Assembly (NCBI GenBank): GCA_900239685.1 | Contig: OENT01000085.1 | Span: forward strand, 124,001-188,000 | Reading direction: 5' to 3' | DNA: 64,000 nucleotides | Source of the DNA: Rotaria macrura | Lineage: Eukaryota > Rotifera > Eurotatoria > Philodinida > Philodinidae | Part shown: positions 49,933 to 61,466 of the stretch, piece after piece | Position numbering within the stretch: position 1 is the stretch's first letter | Layout of the letters: the number at the start of each line of letters is the position of its first letter | Notes under the pieces: model-generated | What the model was told of the DNA's origin: nothing | The model's input: the letters and a program-made list of their open reading frames with translations, nothing else | The model's database searches: none | Made by a program: the position numbers and the translations under genes

Positions 49933-50919
49933 TGCCTTGAGTTATTGGTTGTCTTTCTATAGATCCCACTCACACTGAAGTGTGTGCGTATAAGTAAATG
50001 ATGTACATGTGCAATGAAGCACAACAAAAAAAAACTAGAAAGAGAATAGAGGAAGAAGAAAGAAAGAGAAAAAAACCGATCGAATAATACTTCAAATGAA
50101 ATTTACTTTCTATTCATCATTGCTTTGACAAATAATAACTTTGAGAGATGGATTGAGAATGAAAATTTGGGATATAATTTTATAATTAAAATTTGTTGCA
50201 TACTTTGCAAAATCAATGGTAAACAATCGCTTTAAATGTCAGATATTTATTGAAAGAATTTGAAATTATGAAAAACTTCATTTCTAATTAGAAACTAGTC
50301 ATCAAAGTAAAGTCTAAAAACTTCTATCATTTCTGATCCAAACTGATGACGTAAAAGAATCATCTGCGTATCATATTTTGTAAACAAAAGCAAACATCAA
50401 TTCATAGTGATTCTTTTCTTTTTTATGATTCATTTTTGAAGTACAAGGTTCGGATGATCATGGTCATTATGATATCATTTTATTCTTCCTTGTAAATACT
50501 ATCGATTAATTGTGTTGAACAAAATTCTTTGATATATTTTTATCGAGAGTACTTTATGACAAATATCAAAAATTTTAACAATTCGCATTTTGCGAAAATA
50601 TGTAACTGTTAATATTCATATTCCTATAGCAACGCTAATACAAGGCTTCATGTCTAATATTTTAAAACGACATGTTATATTTCCGCTCTATCTTTTATTC
50701 ACATTTTGCATGTGTTCTCCCACATATTCTTCACTTTTTAAAAATCTTGTTATCTATATGCGAGCAAACACAAAATTCACTTTGTTGCAAGTTCTGCTGT
50801 TATCAAGCATCATTACAGTTATTTCGTAGTTGTTTTTCAACATCTATCCCGGATTGTCTTTCAAACCAACAACATTTAGAGCTGAAAACTATAAAATCTG
50901 TTTATTTAAAGTTCAAGAA
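49933..50919. other. Intergenic region, divergent promoters
   Basis: About 1 kb between the TMEM39 start (-) and the mucin-like gene start (+). The ORFs at 50590-50829 and 50672-50926 are hydrophobic but overlap in different frames and have no splice or family support. I see only promoter/UTR-type AT-rich sequence. Confidence 0.5.
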
Positions 50920-52202
50920 ATGGTAGGTCTCTTGATCTAGAGTTGTACCTTTTCATTATGAGTGTATCATCGATTCTTTTTAAATTTTTTACTTTTAATA
51001 GCTTTGCAATCGTGGTTTCTACATTTATTTACATCGATTGATTTTTATTATTTTATTGCTGTGCACAACCAAAGTGCATTCACTAGTTTCAGATACCACC
51101 GACCTGACAAGTCCTTCCGATGCTGCAGTAACAAGTCCTTCCGATGCTGCAGTAACAAGTCCTGCCGGTGCTGCAGTAACAAGTCCTGCCGATGCTGCAG
51201 TAACAAGTCCTGCCGGTGCTGCAGTAACAAGTCCTGCCGATGCTGCAGTAACAAGTCCTGCCGGTGCTGCAGTAACAAGTCCTGCCGGTGCTGCAGTAAC
51301 AAGTCCTGCCGATGCTGCAGTAACAAGTCCTGCCGGTGCTGCAGTAACAAGTCCTGCCGGTGCTGCAGTAACAAGTTCTACTACTTCCACGACAACGAGT
51401 ACTTCAATTTCCACGACAACGAGTGCTTCAACTTCCACGACAACGAGTCCTTCAACTACCTCGACAATGTAATCTACTTATTCCATCACCCACATTTTTA
51501 CTTCAACAAACTAGACGTCTTTTTTATTTCTAGTCCTAATACTGAGACAAGTGCCAGTGCTTGTCTAAGCGGTAATTTTACAATTCTTGGTATTAGTGGA
51601 TGTCTCTCAGTTGGTGTAAATGGTCCAGTTATAATCACTGCTTTTATCCTCGGTATTCTGTCCTTCATTGGTGTCATTGTAAGTACCTGACCTCTCTACC
51701 GAAAAACAGCATGTCTCAGCCAAAATACCATTACATGCACTAGGGAGCGGCTTCTTACATGTTATTCTGCCTCAAGCCATTATCATCGAATAACGCTGTC
51801 ACAATAAACAGCAAGAGTATCCCACTTAAACAAACATCGGTAAAAGATTAAAATCTTCTATTGAATGCCATTATCTAGAATCTCTTTCTTATTTTTAGAA
51901 ACCATCACAAACTACAAGTAAGATACGTAACTGAAGATATTTTCTTTTTTTTCCTCTTTACTATATTTCTTATAGACCAGACACGACCAAAACGATCACA
52001 TCTAAATGAACAAAAAAATCCTGGAGATAATCAAATAACAAAAAAGTCAAATAAGCCTCAAAGTTCATCTAGCAGAATAACAAGAACTCACAAAACCGCA
52101 GTAGTAATAGAAAACGAAATAACTCAACAACCCCAAGCACGTAGAACAAGACCTAAGGGACAAAAACCACCTAGTGTTCAGCCTAAGACTCATAAAAGCT
52201 GA
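50920..52202 (+). CDS. Mucin-like single-pass membrane protein with tandem repeats
   Basis: Five exons: 50920-50922 (the ATG alone), 51002-51468, 51534-51678, 51899-51917 (19 nt) and 51976-52202. CDS 861 nt, 286 aa. The reading frame is fixed by the frame-consistent joins. A signal-type segment (LIFIILLLCTTKVHS) precedes eleven tandem copies of the octapeptide TSPAGAAV/TSPADAAV (about residues 37-124). A Thr/Ser-rich stretch (TTSTTTSTSISTTTS) follows, then SACLSGNFTILGISGCLSVG, a transmembrane helix (VIITAFILGILSFIGVIV, about 188-205), and an 80-residue basic Lys/Arg/Gln/Pro tail ending KPKTHKS-type sequence. This is a heavily O-glycosylatable ectodomain on a type I membrane protein. No known family is recognised. 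The single-codon first exon is the weakest part; another upstream start would keep the rest unchanged. Confidence 0.65.
51107..51370 (+). repeat. Eleven-unit 24-bp coding minisatellite
   Basis: Eleven direct repeats of 24 bp (unit ACAAGTCCTGCCGGTGCTGC plus AGTA), each coding T-S-P-[A/S]-[G/D]-A-A-V. Copies differ almost only at two positions: TCC/GCC (Ser or Ala) and GGT/GAT (Gly or Asp). The unit has no stop in several frames on both strands, which produces spurious overlapping ORFs. Confidence 0.95.
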
Positions 52203-53513
52203 AGACATAATCAATAAAATACGAACTAAATGTGTTGATCTCGTTGATACCACTCACAAAACGTTTTTGTGAGAATTTTTTGTTTGAAAAAATTAATATT
52301 CTTTTTACTACTAAATGAATCATAACGTACCGTTACTGAATGAAGTTTTCAGTTTTAAACGTTAATCTATTCAATTTTTATTTTAAAAAGCTTATGTGAA
52401 ATATTCATTTAATAAAGAAAATCAAAGCCGTGTGGTCAAATCTACACGTCCACATGATACGAATTTACAGTAAATAAGTAAATTGGTGGTTCTGAAACTT
52501 TGTTTTTATAGAAAGACAACAGGAGAAAAGAATAATATGAATATAGAAAGGAGATGAGATGAAACATCATGTAACAACAATCTTTTACATTGTTTCGAGT
52601 TTTCTGTTCTTTCTCTTTACTAATGTTTATTCATCTCCATATCGAGAAAAAACCATATCGTTTTGTTGATTGTTGATAAAGATGTTTTCAACAGAGACCA
52701 TCTCTTTTTCATTTTTCACCGAGAATAATTTGTTTCAATGTTAAACTTATTTTATTAAAATTAGGATGCTAGAGAGTTGTCTGTAATATGTCGTACAGTA
52801 ATTGATCGCTTGGATATACACCATTCTCTTAGTATTAATTATGCCGACGGATTATTCAACGATATTCTGATGAAACTGCTTTGAACAAACTGTTTCAGTT
52901 TATTTCCTCTCGATTTCTATTGACACTTGGAAATCATGAATAGTATTTTAAAATTCATAACTAATACTCTACTAAAATGCTGCTCGATAGGCACGTTCAT
53001 TCCGGATCATAAGCTAAGAAAATCAATTTTATATGAGAAAGCGTAGAATTTCTGTAAAAACTGCTAATTATTTCGTAAAAAAAAAGTAGATAGGAAGTCA
53101 AATTCTTGATAATCTACTTAGTTTAGTTTTGAAATGTCTATTTTTCTTCCATACTTATTCATTCACTTTTGTGTGTCTATCATAGTCGTAAACCTTTTCT
53201 ACTGTTTACAGTGGGTATGTGTGAGATAAACATATTATTTCTTCTCATGTAATTCAAAGCGTAGGATAGCAATACAATTTGTCTATGCTGTAAGTCAATG
53301 TTTTTGAATCATTTCATCACATTTGACCACCTAGAATTCAGCTCATTCTCTGTTGTCCACCACGTCAATATCCAATACAGGAAGAGCACTATTGGTGACA
53401 CCAATTCGAATTATATAATAATAATTAATCACTTTTCAGTAATTTTTAATATAAGCAACTGTGATAATATATGGAACAACGTTTAACATCATACACATTC
53501 GATAAAATTAATC
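52203..53513. other. Intergenic region
   Basis: About 1.3 kb of AT-rich sequence after the mucin-like gene. It probably includes that gene's 3' UTR (AATAAA at about 52213-52218 and 52412-52417). Nothing else is recognised. Confidence 0.55.
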
Positions 53514-53722
53514 ATGAGCATTGCACCCGATTCTAGATTGGCTAATCGTATAGCAAAGTATCAGCAGATGAAAACGCTGTCCTATCGATTCACTCGTGCG
53601 TTATGTATGCAGCAGCTGTCATTGAATTGACATCTGCAAAGTTATATGGGCAAAATATTACAGATCCTGGAGTTTTCCAACATATCCTAAAGACGGTACA
53701 CCGACAGTTGAGTCCGGCATGA
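53514..53722 (+). pseudogene. Possible remnant of an ADP-ribosylglycohydrolase-like gene
   Basis: Two overlapping frames each give a protein-like stretch: from ATG 53514 (MSIAPDSRLANRIAKYQQM) and, after a one-base shift near 53545, SADENAVLSIHSCVMYAAAV followed by IELTSAKLYGQNITDPGVF and a stop at 53720. The pattern S-x-H-S followed by an AAAV helix and a short DP-x-x-F segment recalls ARH3-type ADP-ribosylglycohydrolases, but I am not sure of the family. The frame change and lack of flanking exons point to a decayed fragment. Confidence 0.27.
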
Positions 53723-54688
53723 CGATGAAATTTATTTGATAAAATAAAATTCTTTTATTTTAAAAACATTTGTGTTCACGTCAGTAGTTGAGCGGGAGCT
53801 CTTGGTTTTTAAAAATGCGTGCCACTTGCCGTTATACGGAACGTCGAAGCTAGCTGTTGTAATGATTCATCCAAAAAATTCACGTTTTCTAATCTTTAAG
53901 AGTTAATTTTGTGACTATTCAACAACTACTACGTTAACACGTCGTTTCATTTTCAAATCTATAATAGATTCATAGATAAGCAGATTATCACGTGCTGAAT
54001 TTTTAACAGAAACTTATAACTCATTGTGTATAGAAAAAAAAACATCAAAACTTGTTGCTACTTTTACAGCTCGATTGCAACAGTTTCTTTAGAAGTTGGA
54101 ATATGTATACATCGTGCTACTTTTACATATTATGTACCATCAGAACGTACACAATCGGAACAATTATTTTTTAAGCAGCGCCAGATTGATTCTGATCTAT
54201 AAGCATGTTAATAAAAAATTCCGTATCAGCAGAAACTACATTGTGTTTGTGGAACCATTTACAATAAGATATGATTGAAAACATAATACAACGAACTGAA
54301 TATCAACAAAGATAAGATTAACATATAAAATTTAATTATTTGAAATACTTCCTTTACCTCAGTAAGGATGATTGTCTTAAAAATGGAATTAAGTGTCAAC
54401 GAATCATCAACATTATTGAGTGAAACATTTTGACATTTGCTTACTTCATCTTTCACTAACTGATTGAATATTGACTAGTGTCTTGTTTAATTAATCGATG
54501 AAAGCTACATTGTCAGATTATTCATAAAGATAGTAGAGTAGACGATTGAAAGATCATAGTCAAAGATATTTCTTATTAACTACAACGATAAATTTCAAAT
54601 GAATTTCTCAAGATACATATTAAACAAAACTAAGCAAATGATTTTAGATTTAACTAACATGTATTGTTTTGTTTTGTTGTTCTTTATA
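53723..54688. other. Intergenic region
   Basis: About 1 kb, AT-rich. Small ORFs (54096-54278, 54259-54456 antisense) lack family resemblance and splice context. The last two bases are the left TA of the element that follows. Confidence 0.5.
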
Positions 54689-56395
54689 AGCCCCCACCCC
54701 CCTTCAAAATTCGAAATTTTCGTCAGAATACTACAAAAGGAGACAAATACATTTTTGAGTTCCTTGAAGTGTTCACGTTAAGGATCAATACTACTTTCCG
54801 ATTTTTTTCCTGAAAAAGTGGATTTTCAATAAAAAAATTTGACCTAGTCATACAAAAAACCTCGAATTTTTTATGGTTCGTATTTTTTGTTTACCAGATT
54901 GTGGAGGATGTAAAACTTCATATATTCCGACATTTTTTCGGTTAACAGACGTATATTGACGGAGTAATGGCTTTCATAAGTTGTATGTCTTTGTAGACCA
55001 CCTGTGAGTGTGGGATCATTAAAATGTGTTTCAAACAAAGCTTCCTAACTGATATTATCATAGTTCGATAGAGTAAACCAAGTTGTAGATACCCTGAATT
55101 TTTTTCGATGAATGAATGATTACTGGCAGAGAAACGAGAATTTTTCCATTACAGTGCATTTTCGCTACTAAAATGTAATTTTTTTAAGATCTCGTCGGGG
55201 ATTTCGAAACTTTAGGCGATTATAATTAGAAAAATTTTATTACAGAAAGATGCTCCATAAAATTCTGCATATACTGAGCTGGCTAGAATTTTCGTTTTGA
55301 GAAAAATGTCTGGAAAAAAATGGAGTTTTTCATCACCTGTAAAAATATGCTACGAATTCGCGTTGTATTTTACAAGTTTGACTATGAGGTTTTTATTTAT
55401 CAGCTAAATGCATGTGATATTCCGAATCAACCTCAAAAACTGAGTCCCATAAGATATATTTTAGGGGAAATATTTTTCATCCCAATAAAACCCTGAGGGG
55501 GACCACAGGTAAAAATAGTTAAAACGAGCTGAGCGGGAGTCCAGGTCATTTTTTGCAATAGAAAGTATTTTTTACTAAAACATTTTATTCTACTTGGTGG
55601 TCATTAAAATTCTGGTAATCAAACTTCACTCAATAGAATGAAAGAGTTCGCCGATTTATTGTGCATATATGACATAAGGGAATCGCAATCGCAAGACGAG
55701 AGATATAGATGGCGTGATATACAACATTATGAAAAGCATCATTCATTATTTGATTAACTTTCACGAGTAGTTTTAAATAATACAATATATGGCTGAGTTT
55801 ATATCATTTTATGTTTTATTGTTGCTCAAAAAAATATTTCATCAACTTTGTTTTAAAATTTTCTCAAAACAGGAGTTTCACAAAGCATTTGCAACAATTT
55901 TCTATATAATCAAAGGATAACCTCAGATGCTTCAGTTTTGACTGAAAGCTAACACTTCCAGTGAGGGCCTCTCGTGGCTGTTTTTTTTTTCAAAAAGATT
56001 TTAGATGATGAAAAAAATGCTTTACATCTAACAAAATTTTGGTTTTTTATTGTATTTCTAGAAATCTTTTAACTGCGTGTAGGCCTAAAAATAGAAGGAA
56101 GAAATTCGAAAAAAGGCCCACGAGGGGCCCTAGTCCCAAGCGTGATGTGCAAAATAAAATAAAAGAATAGAACTTTGAAATGACTTTGACAGAATTTCGT
56201 TGCAAATGCGACAACCCCCCAAAATATGGTTTATGCACACATTGAAATTATCACAACTCCTGTAAAAAAAGAGATAGAACGCTGAAATGTTTTTTACATG
56301 CATGACTGACTAACACTAACATTCGTACAAAATTTCAGCATTATACTATGTTCCGTTACGGAGATCAATTTTTGATGGGGGGGGGGGGGGGGGCT
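54689..56395. mobile_element. 1.7-kb non-coding element with C-rich/G-rich inverted ends and TA duplication
   Basis: The left end AGCCCCCACCCCCCTTCAAA (from 54689) is an inverted match to the right end, which runs TTTTTGAT, then a G run of about 17, then CT at 56395. Both ends are flanked by TA (54687-54688 and 56396-56397). The interior has no intact ORF and differs in texture from its surroundings. Structure fits a non-autonomous DNA transposon with TA target duplication. The low complexity of the C/G run makes the inverted match weaker evidence than its length suggests. Confidence 0.45.
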
Positions 56396-57487
56396 TAACG
56401 TTCATTAATGTAATGTTGCCTATTTTTCTAAAATTATTTGATTTCTATTGATTGACAGGAGATCTTTGCATCGCCTATTAATCTCATCAATTTCAACGAA
56501 AAAAAGCCTAGCTATAAGTTTCATATAGATCGATCCCTCAAATATGAAATGTTTACTTTTGTAACTAATATTAATTATACGCGCATACAATGCAAATAAT
56601 AGCGCAGATTCTCTTATACTATTAACAATCTGTAAAGTCCTGTTTAAAACATATGACGTGTTTTCGATTGACTATTATTTTAGTTAATTTCATGTCATTG
56701 TTTCATGGGTTGAATCGCATCTAGCATGAATATCAAATATTTAAAACTAAACAAAGAACTCGATAAAATTTTTTTCTACTAATAAATTTAATAAAATATA
56801 TATATCTAGTTTTATCTTGCTATATCATCGTTTTCCGTAACATTATGCGTTCAAATCGATCGAATGTACTTTGAAACGACAATCATCAATGTGTCATGTT
56901 ACTGAAAATAAAAAACCCTAATACAATCGTGTTCAATCTGAGAAAAAACAAATATTGAGCATTTGTTCGAAAGTGCATAAAGAGTATTTTCTAACTGATA
57001 GTAGTGAAAGCATTCTTGTACATTTATATAATCACAATCGATCTAATATAAGTAAATAAGCGAACTGTTTTTTTTTCAAAGAAAACAAAACGATCCCTCA
57101 CTTTCTTCTGCCTAATAGTTTCATATTTTTTTCTGTGATCTTAATTGCTTTTGACGCTAAATAAAATAAATGCATCATGTATAAATAATCTTTATTGAAC
57201 TCTTTTGGCATAAATATTATTTTTTAGACAAATAGCTTGAAATTTTTCAACTATTGATGTATTTCATTGTCACATTTAAAGAATTTGTGGATGAATAAAA
57301 GTAAAAATTGGAGCAACGTCCTATTGGAGTAAGTGTCTTCAGACAACGTGCAAACATTCTGAAGAAACCTTGTTAGATTATCTTATCTTATCTAAAACTA
57401 ATTTATGTTGATGCTATGTAGAAGAATTCAATTCGCAATATGCTTGAGTATTTTTTAACATTTCGATTATCATAAAAGAGGAATAAA
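56396..57487. other. Intergenic region
   Basis: About 1.1 kb, AT-rich, between a candidate mobile element and a small membrane-protein gene. It should contain that gene's promoter. No other feature seen. Confidence 0.5.
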
Positions 57488-57907
57488 ATGAGTGGAACGT
57501 GTGAAGGTAAATCAACTTAGTTTTCATAGAATATTGATGTTTCTCTTTTTGTAATAGATTCTTACAATTTTGCTTTATTCGGCAGTAACTTTTGTGATTT
57601 ACGATCGACGTTAGGAATTGTGTCAGTAATAAATATTATTATATCTGGTATCACTATATTATTCATAATTGTAAGTCATTGATTCGAAAGTATTTAACTC
57701 TACTTAAGTTTTCATCGTAATTTGTAGGGTTTTCTGTTAAAATTCCGAGGACGTCCTCCAAGTTTACGTGACCCGCAATATTACCCTAAGTATAAACTCG
57801 ATACTTCCACCGATGATGATGATGATGACGATGGTATTAATTTTAACTCTACGCAGTCTGCCTCTGGCATAGATAGACATATATCATGTGTCCTACAAAA
57901 AAGTTAG
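57488..57907 (+). CDS. Small single-pass membrane protein with acidic run, unknown family
   Basis: Three exons, 57488-57506 (19 nt), 57558-57670 and 57728-57907, with introns of 51 and 57 nt; 103 aa. It begins MSGTCEDSYNFALFGSNFCD, then has one hydrophobic helix (LGIVSVINIIISGITILFII, about residues 24-45). A basic, proline-rich juxtamembrane segment (KFRGRPPSLRDPQYYPKYK) follows, then a run of seven Asp coded by GAT/GAC. The positive charge after the helix suggests the C-terminus is cytoplasmic. There is no recognised family. A donor inside exon 3 (GATG|GTATTA at 57833) could instead splice to the exon at 61050 in phase, giving a longer acidic tail (146 aa). The joins are short but all in frame and use consensus sites. 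Confidence 0.55.
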
Positions 57908-58999
57908 TAAACAGCATTTGAATAATTATGAATTGTTGAAAAATCTCCAGAAACCCTTCTAAAATAAAGTTGCAATAAACTTAATGAACTAATTAAGGCT
58001 AATTCTTCCCTTAATAAAAATACTGGTTTCTGTTCAAGCACTATTGAATTTCCAGAAATCTTTAAATCATTTTAGATGTGTTAGAAAAGGACTAAGATTA
58101 AAGGTTACTATTTAAAATTGAGATGTTTATTGAAAAAGGATGAAAATACAATTAATTCTTAATTTTAAGTTTCTTGTTCTTGTTTTTTTTCGTTTTTTTA
58201 GAAACTGTTTCATAAACCTTATGTAAAGGCATGAATGTTTACATATGAAGGAAAGAAAAATCTTCGAAATTAAAAGTTTAATCCTATGAGAATTTCTCGA
58301 ATATATTTAAACGAAAGCTTCATTCAAAAAACTAGTTGGGTATGTTACTATGTACTCTTTTGACAAAGCAAGAAGAAAAAACTTAACATATTAAAATAGG
58401 AGTACACGACGTATTTTTTTCATAATGCTATTGATTAAACAATTTTCAGTGGAGCGGAAAACAATTTCGATCGTATTTTTTAAGCTCAATCGAATCATCG
58501 TTGTTTGGAAAGATGATTACAACTATCCATATTTTTTATCATAACATCGTCCTATATGGTCGTCTACCATAGAATACGATTGAGAAATAAATTTAGTCAA
58601 AAGACTGGACGTGCTGAAGCAGTATCGTCAATGATACTGTATCAGTTACAAATATGACCTTATATATGTCGTATGTGCTTTAAGTGCGTTCTTGTAATAT
58701 TGATCTAGACTATAGTAGAGTAGAGTGAGTAAACACTGCACGCATAACCGTGTACAGACTAGAGTATCTCACCGGGTTTATTCATCTATATCTAAGTGTA
58801 TTTTCCCAATTTGAATTATGTAGAAATGAGTAACTTGTACAGCTTTGTTTTGAATCTTGTTAAAAAATTTGTTCTGCTTCTAAGATAAGAAGATGGCGAC
58901 ATTGTACGAAAATTTTCTACTCGTACCAATTGTTGTTTACGATAGGTTTTTCCAATTAAAAAATAAATGCGGAAACTTCGGACTTATGCCCGAGAGTTA
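57908..58999. other. Non-coding region (possible long intron)
   Basis: About 1.1 kb without supported coding sequence. If the small membrane-protein gene is spliced to the exon at 61050, this is part of its intron. It ends with the left TA of an inverted-repeat element. Confidence 0.5.
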
Positions 59000-59529
59000 T
59001 GTGTACTTCAAAAAGTGAATGAGACAAATCAGTCATCCTAGAATGTGTGCACGAATGAAGTATCTTGGAAAACCTTTTTGGGAAACTCCAAAACTACTGA
59101 TCATCTCAGACATATTTAGGCAATTTCATTTCTGGATGCAGTTTTTGTGCATTTTAGACCTTTTTGCAGCCAATGTTCTGTTAGAAAGCTCGATTTGGTT
59201 CAAAACTAATATCAGATTCTGAATCAGCGTTAAAAACTGAGTCGATTTATATACGTTGTGGATAATTCTGAGAAAAAAGTTTTTTTTGAAAAAGTCCCTG
59301 TACCCCACCTCAGGGATTGTTTGGTGAAAAATGACAATTTTTTCAATAACTCAACCATTTCTTGCCGGATCCTTCTCATCTTCGAACTTGACCTAGATAT
59401 TGATGAGACAATTCTGTGCACAAAATTTCAACTCAATCGAATGTAATTGTGAAAAGTTATCGAATAAACGGCCGGCCGGCCGGACACACTGACCGATTTT
59501 AGTAGTGTACTCACTTTTTGAGTACACAA
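59000..59529. mobile_element. 530-bp MITE-like element with inverted ends and TA duplication
   Basis: The left end TGTGTACTTCAAAAAGTGAA (59000) matches the reverse complement of the right end, CACTTTTTGAGTACACAA, with one extra base. TA flanks both sides (58998-58999 and 59530-59531). Near the right end there is a perfect 9-bp hairpin (GTGTACTCA, 5-nt loop, TGAGTACAC at 59505-59527) and a run of CCGG palindromes (about 59470-59483). Short ORFs occur on both strands but none looks like a transposase. A TA target and short inverted ends fit a Tc1/mariner-derived non-autonomous element. Confidence 0.65.
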
Positions 59530-61049
59530 TAATATCGATCATTTAAGTTTTGCGTTAGTACGAAGATCTTAAATGCCAACGATTATTTCTCGATTATGAT
59601 TAAATAGAAACTAGGAAGAAAATGCTAATAAATACAACAAAAGATGGATTATAGAAATCCCGTCAAACACATTTTATAAGATTAATTTTCAATGTTTTCT
59701 TTTTCTCCATCTTTTGTTCTTGATGTTTCATTTTCTCATTACAATCGAATGAGCTTTCTTCTTTTAAGATTAATAAGTAATCGCCTTTTTTTCTTGAAGA
59801 AATCCTATTTTATAAGCGGAAGATGACGGAAATGATGAAAATTTCTGTAAAAAAAATAGAAAAGTACGTCCCACGCAACGAAATGACGTAGTTTCGACAA
59901 GAGCAGAGATCATACTATCTCCCCGTTGACTTATCTTTGTATCAGAATGATTTTTAGGTACATTGCTTTCTTTTCACACTCAACAAGTAGGAGGCTTGAC
60001 AATCATGCCGATAGATACTATCCTATGTGATCACTTTCCAATGTTAAGCATTAGTTACTTATATCTAGTTGCATGAAAAAAAATGCCCCTATTATGTGAG
60101 CATCATGATCTCTATGACTCAAGGACAGAATCAAAGACAACAGCATTTTGTATTCATTGAATTATGTTTAGTTGAATATAGACAAGGAAAATTAACCACG
60201 TGGATTTTATTGATCAATTATTAATAGGATGATAAAAATCAGTCAGTGTTATGGTGTTGAACAGTTTCAAGTTAGAGAACAACGACAAGTATCGATTGGA
60301 TCTAATTCGCACGTACTGATATTTATATTTTCCAAAGTGTTTAGATTCATCGCCAGTATGAGAGAAGACATTGATAAATTGTCTCTGTTGTGTACTTAGC
60401 GAGTATTAATGCTACTTGTATCATTAAGACTGTGAATGCTGCAACATTGACTAACTGTTAGCATTGAAATATTAATACCAACACTGATAAATTTTTATTT
60501 GTAGACAAATCAATTTCAGCATTCAACTCTTATCGATTTAAAAACAAAAGAAAAGGAAACTTTGATAATAGACTAATATCACTGTGTAATAATGAGGCTA
60601 TTTAGTTACTTTCGATCCATATCAGTACATGTATTGTTGTAAAAAGATACGTTCTCATATAGATTTATATGTGAAGGCGAAGTCTAGTTAACTTCTTATA
60701 TATAGTTTAAAGATATTCATAGGGAAATCAATATTGGCACGTACTTTTCTTGAAACATGCTTTCAATGAACCTTAAATCAAAATGCAATTTTCAGTTGAA
60801 ACATATGAACATTCATCTAGATAGAGAATTTTCCGAGGTGAAACTCATCATTCTCATAAATGACTAATAGATCAAAAATCAATATCTACTTAGATTTCTG
60901 AGCATTGTTTTCAATAAAAACATTTACACTACTATTGAGATTATGTTACCAAAACGATGATATCATCGATCATATTATGAGATTCATTTACATGAACAAT
61001 TGTGAAATTTTTCAATTTTTACAGAAATTTTCATGTGATTTTTTCATAG
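59530..61049. other. Non-coding region
   Basis: About 1.5 kb of AT-rich DNA between the element and a coding exon. I could not find the 5' exons of the downstream coding segment here. It ends with an acceptor (TTTTTTCATAG). Confidence 0.5.
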
Positions 61050-61252
61050 TGATTGATTTGAGTCCTTCAAATGATCTCACGGATGAATCTGATTATCAAG
61101 ACGTTATAATTCGATTATCACCAGTACCATCAGTGTCATCATCTAGTTCATACATAGGCTTACATAGTCTGCCTAATCCATTAATGACAACGCCAAAACA
61201 ACGACGACCAATCTATTCGACTGTTTCCAGCAGTTCAGATTATACGAATTAA
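61050..61252 (+). CDS. Terminal coding exon of an incompletely resolved gene
   Basis: The acceptor TTTTTTCATAG at 61039-61049 opens a frame that reads IDLSPSNDLTDESDYQDV and IIRLSPVPSVSSSSSYIG, ending RPIYSTVSSSSDYTN and TAA (61250-61252). It codes about 67 residues, acidic then Ser/Pro-rich, like a cytoplasmic or disordered tail. The reading phase needs one base from the upstream exon, which fits a donor at 57833 in the small membrane-protein gene. The alternative is an unseen exon nearer by. No recognised family. Confidence 0.45.
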
Positions 61253-61466
61253 ACTAATCAATATGAACATATCATATCTTCTGACTTTCAAAATCATGTT
61301 TTTAGATACCTTTTTTTTTCTAAAACGTTTTGTTTTTACGATTCGAAATGTCAGAAACTTGTATAATAATAATGAAGTATATATTCTTTTCTTATTTCAT
61401 TCATATAATTGAAAAAAATATTTGTAGACATTTATAATAAAAAAAAACTATATATATATATAATCA

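Noticed and set aside
50590..50926. Hydrophobic ORFs upstream of the mucin-like gene
   Set aside because: Two frames overlap, neither has a family match, and the region is best read as leader and promoter; only the ATG at 50920 fits a splice model.
51025..51438. Long ORFs in other frames and on the minus strand over the mucin repeats
   Set aside because: The 24-bp unit lacks stops in several frames, so long ORFs appear by repetition. Only the TSPAGAAV frame connects in phase to a signal peptide, a membrane helix and a tail.
59019..59446. Short ORFs within the 530-bp element
   Set aside because: They overlap on both strands, lack transposase motifs and fall inside a structure better explained as a non-coding MITE.
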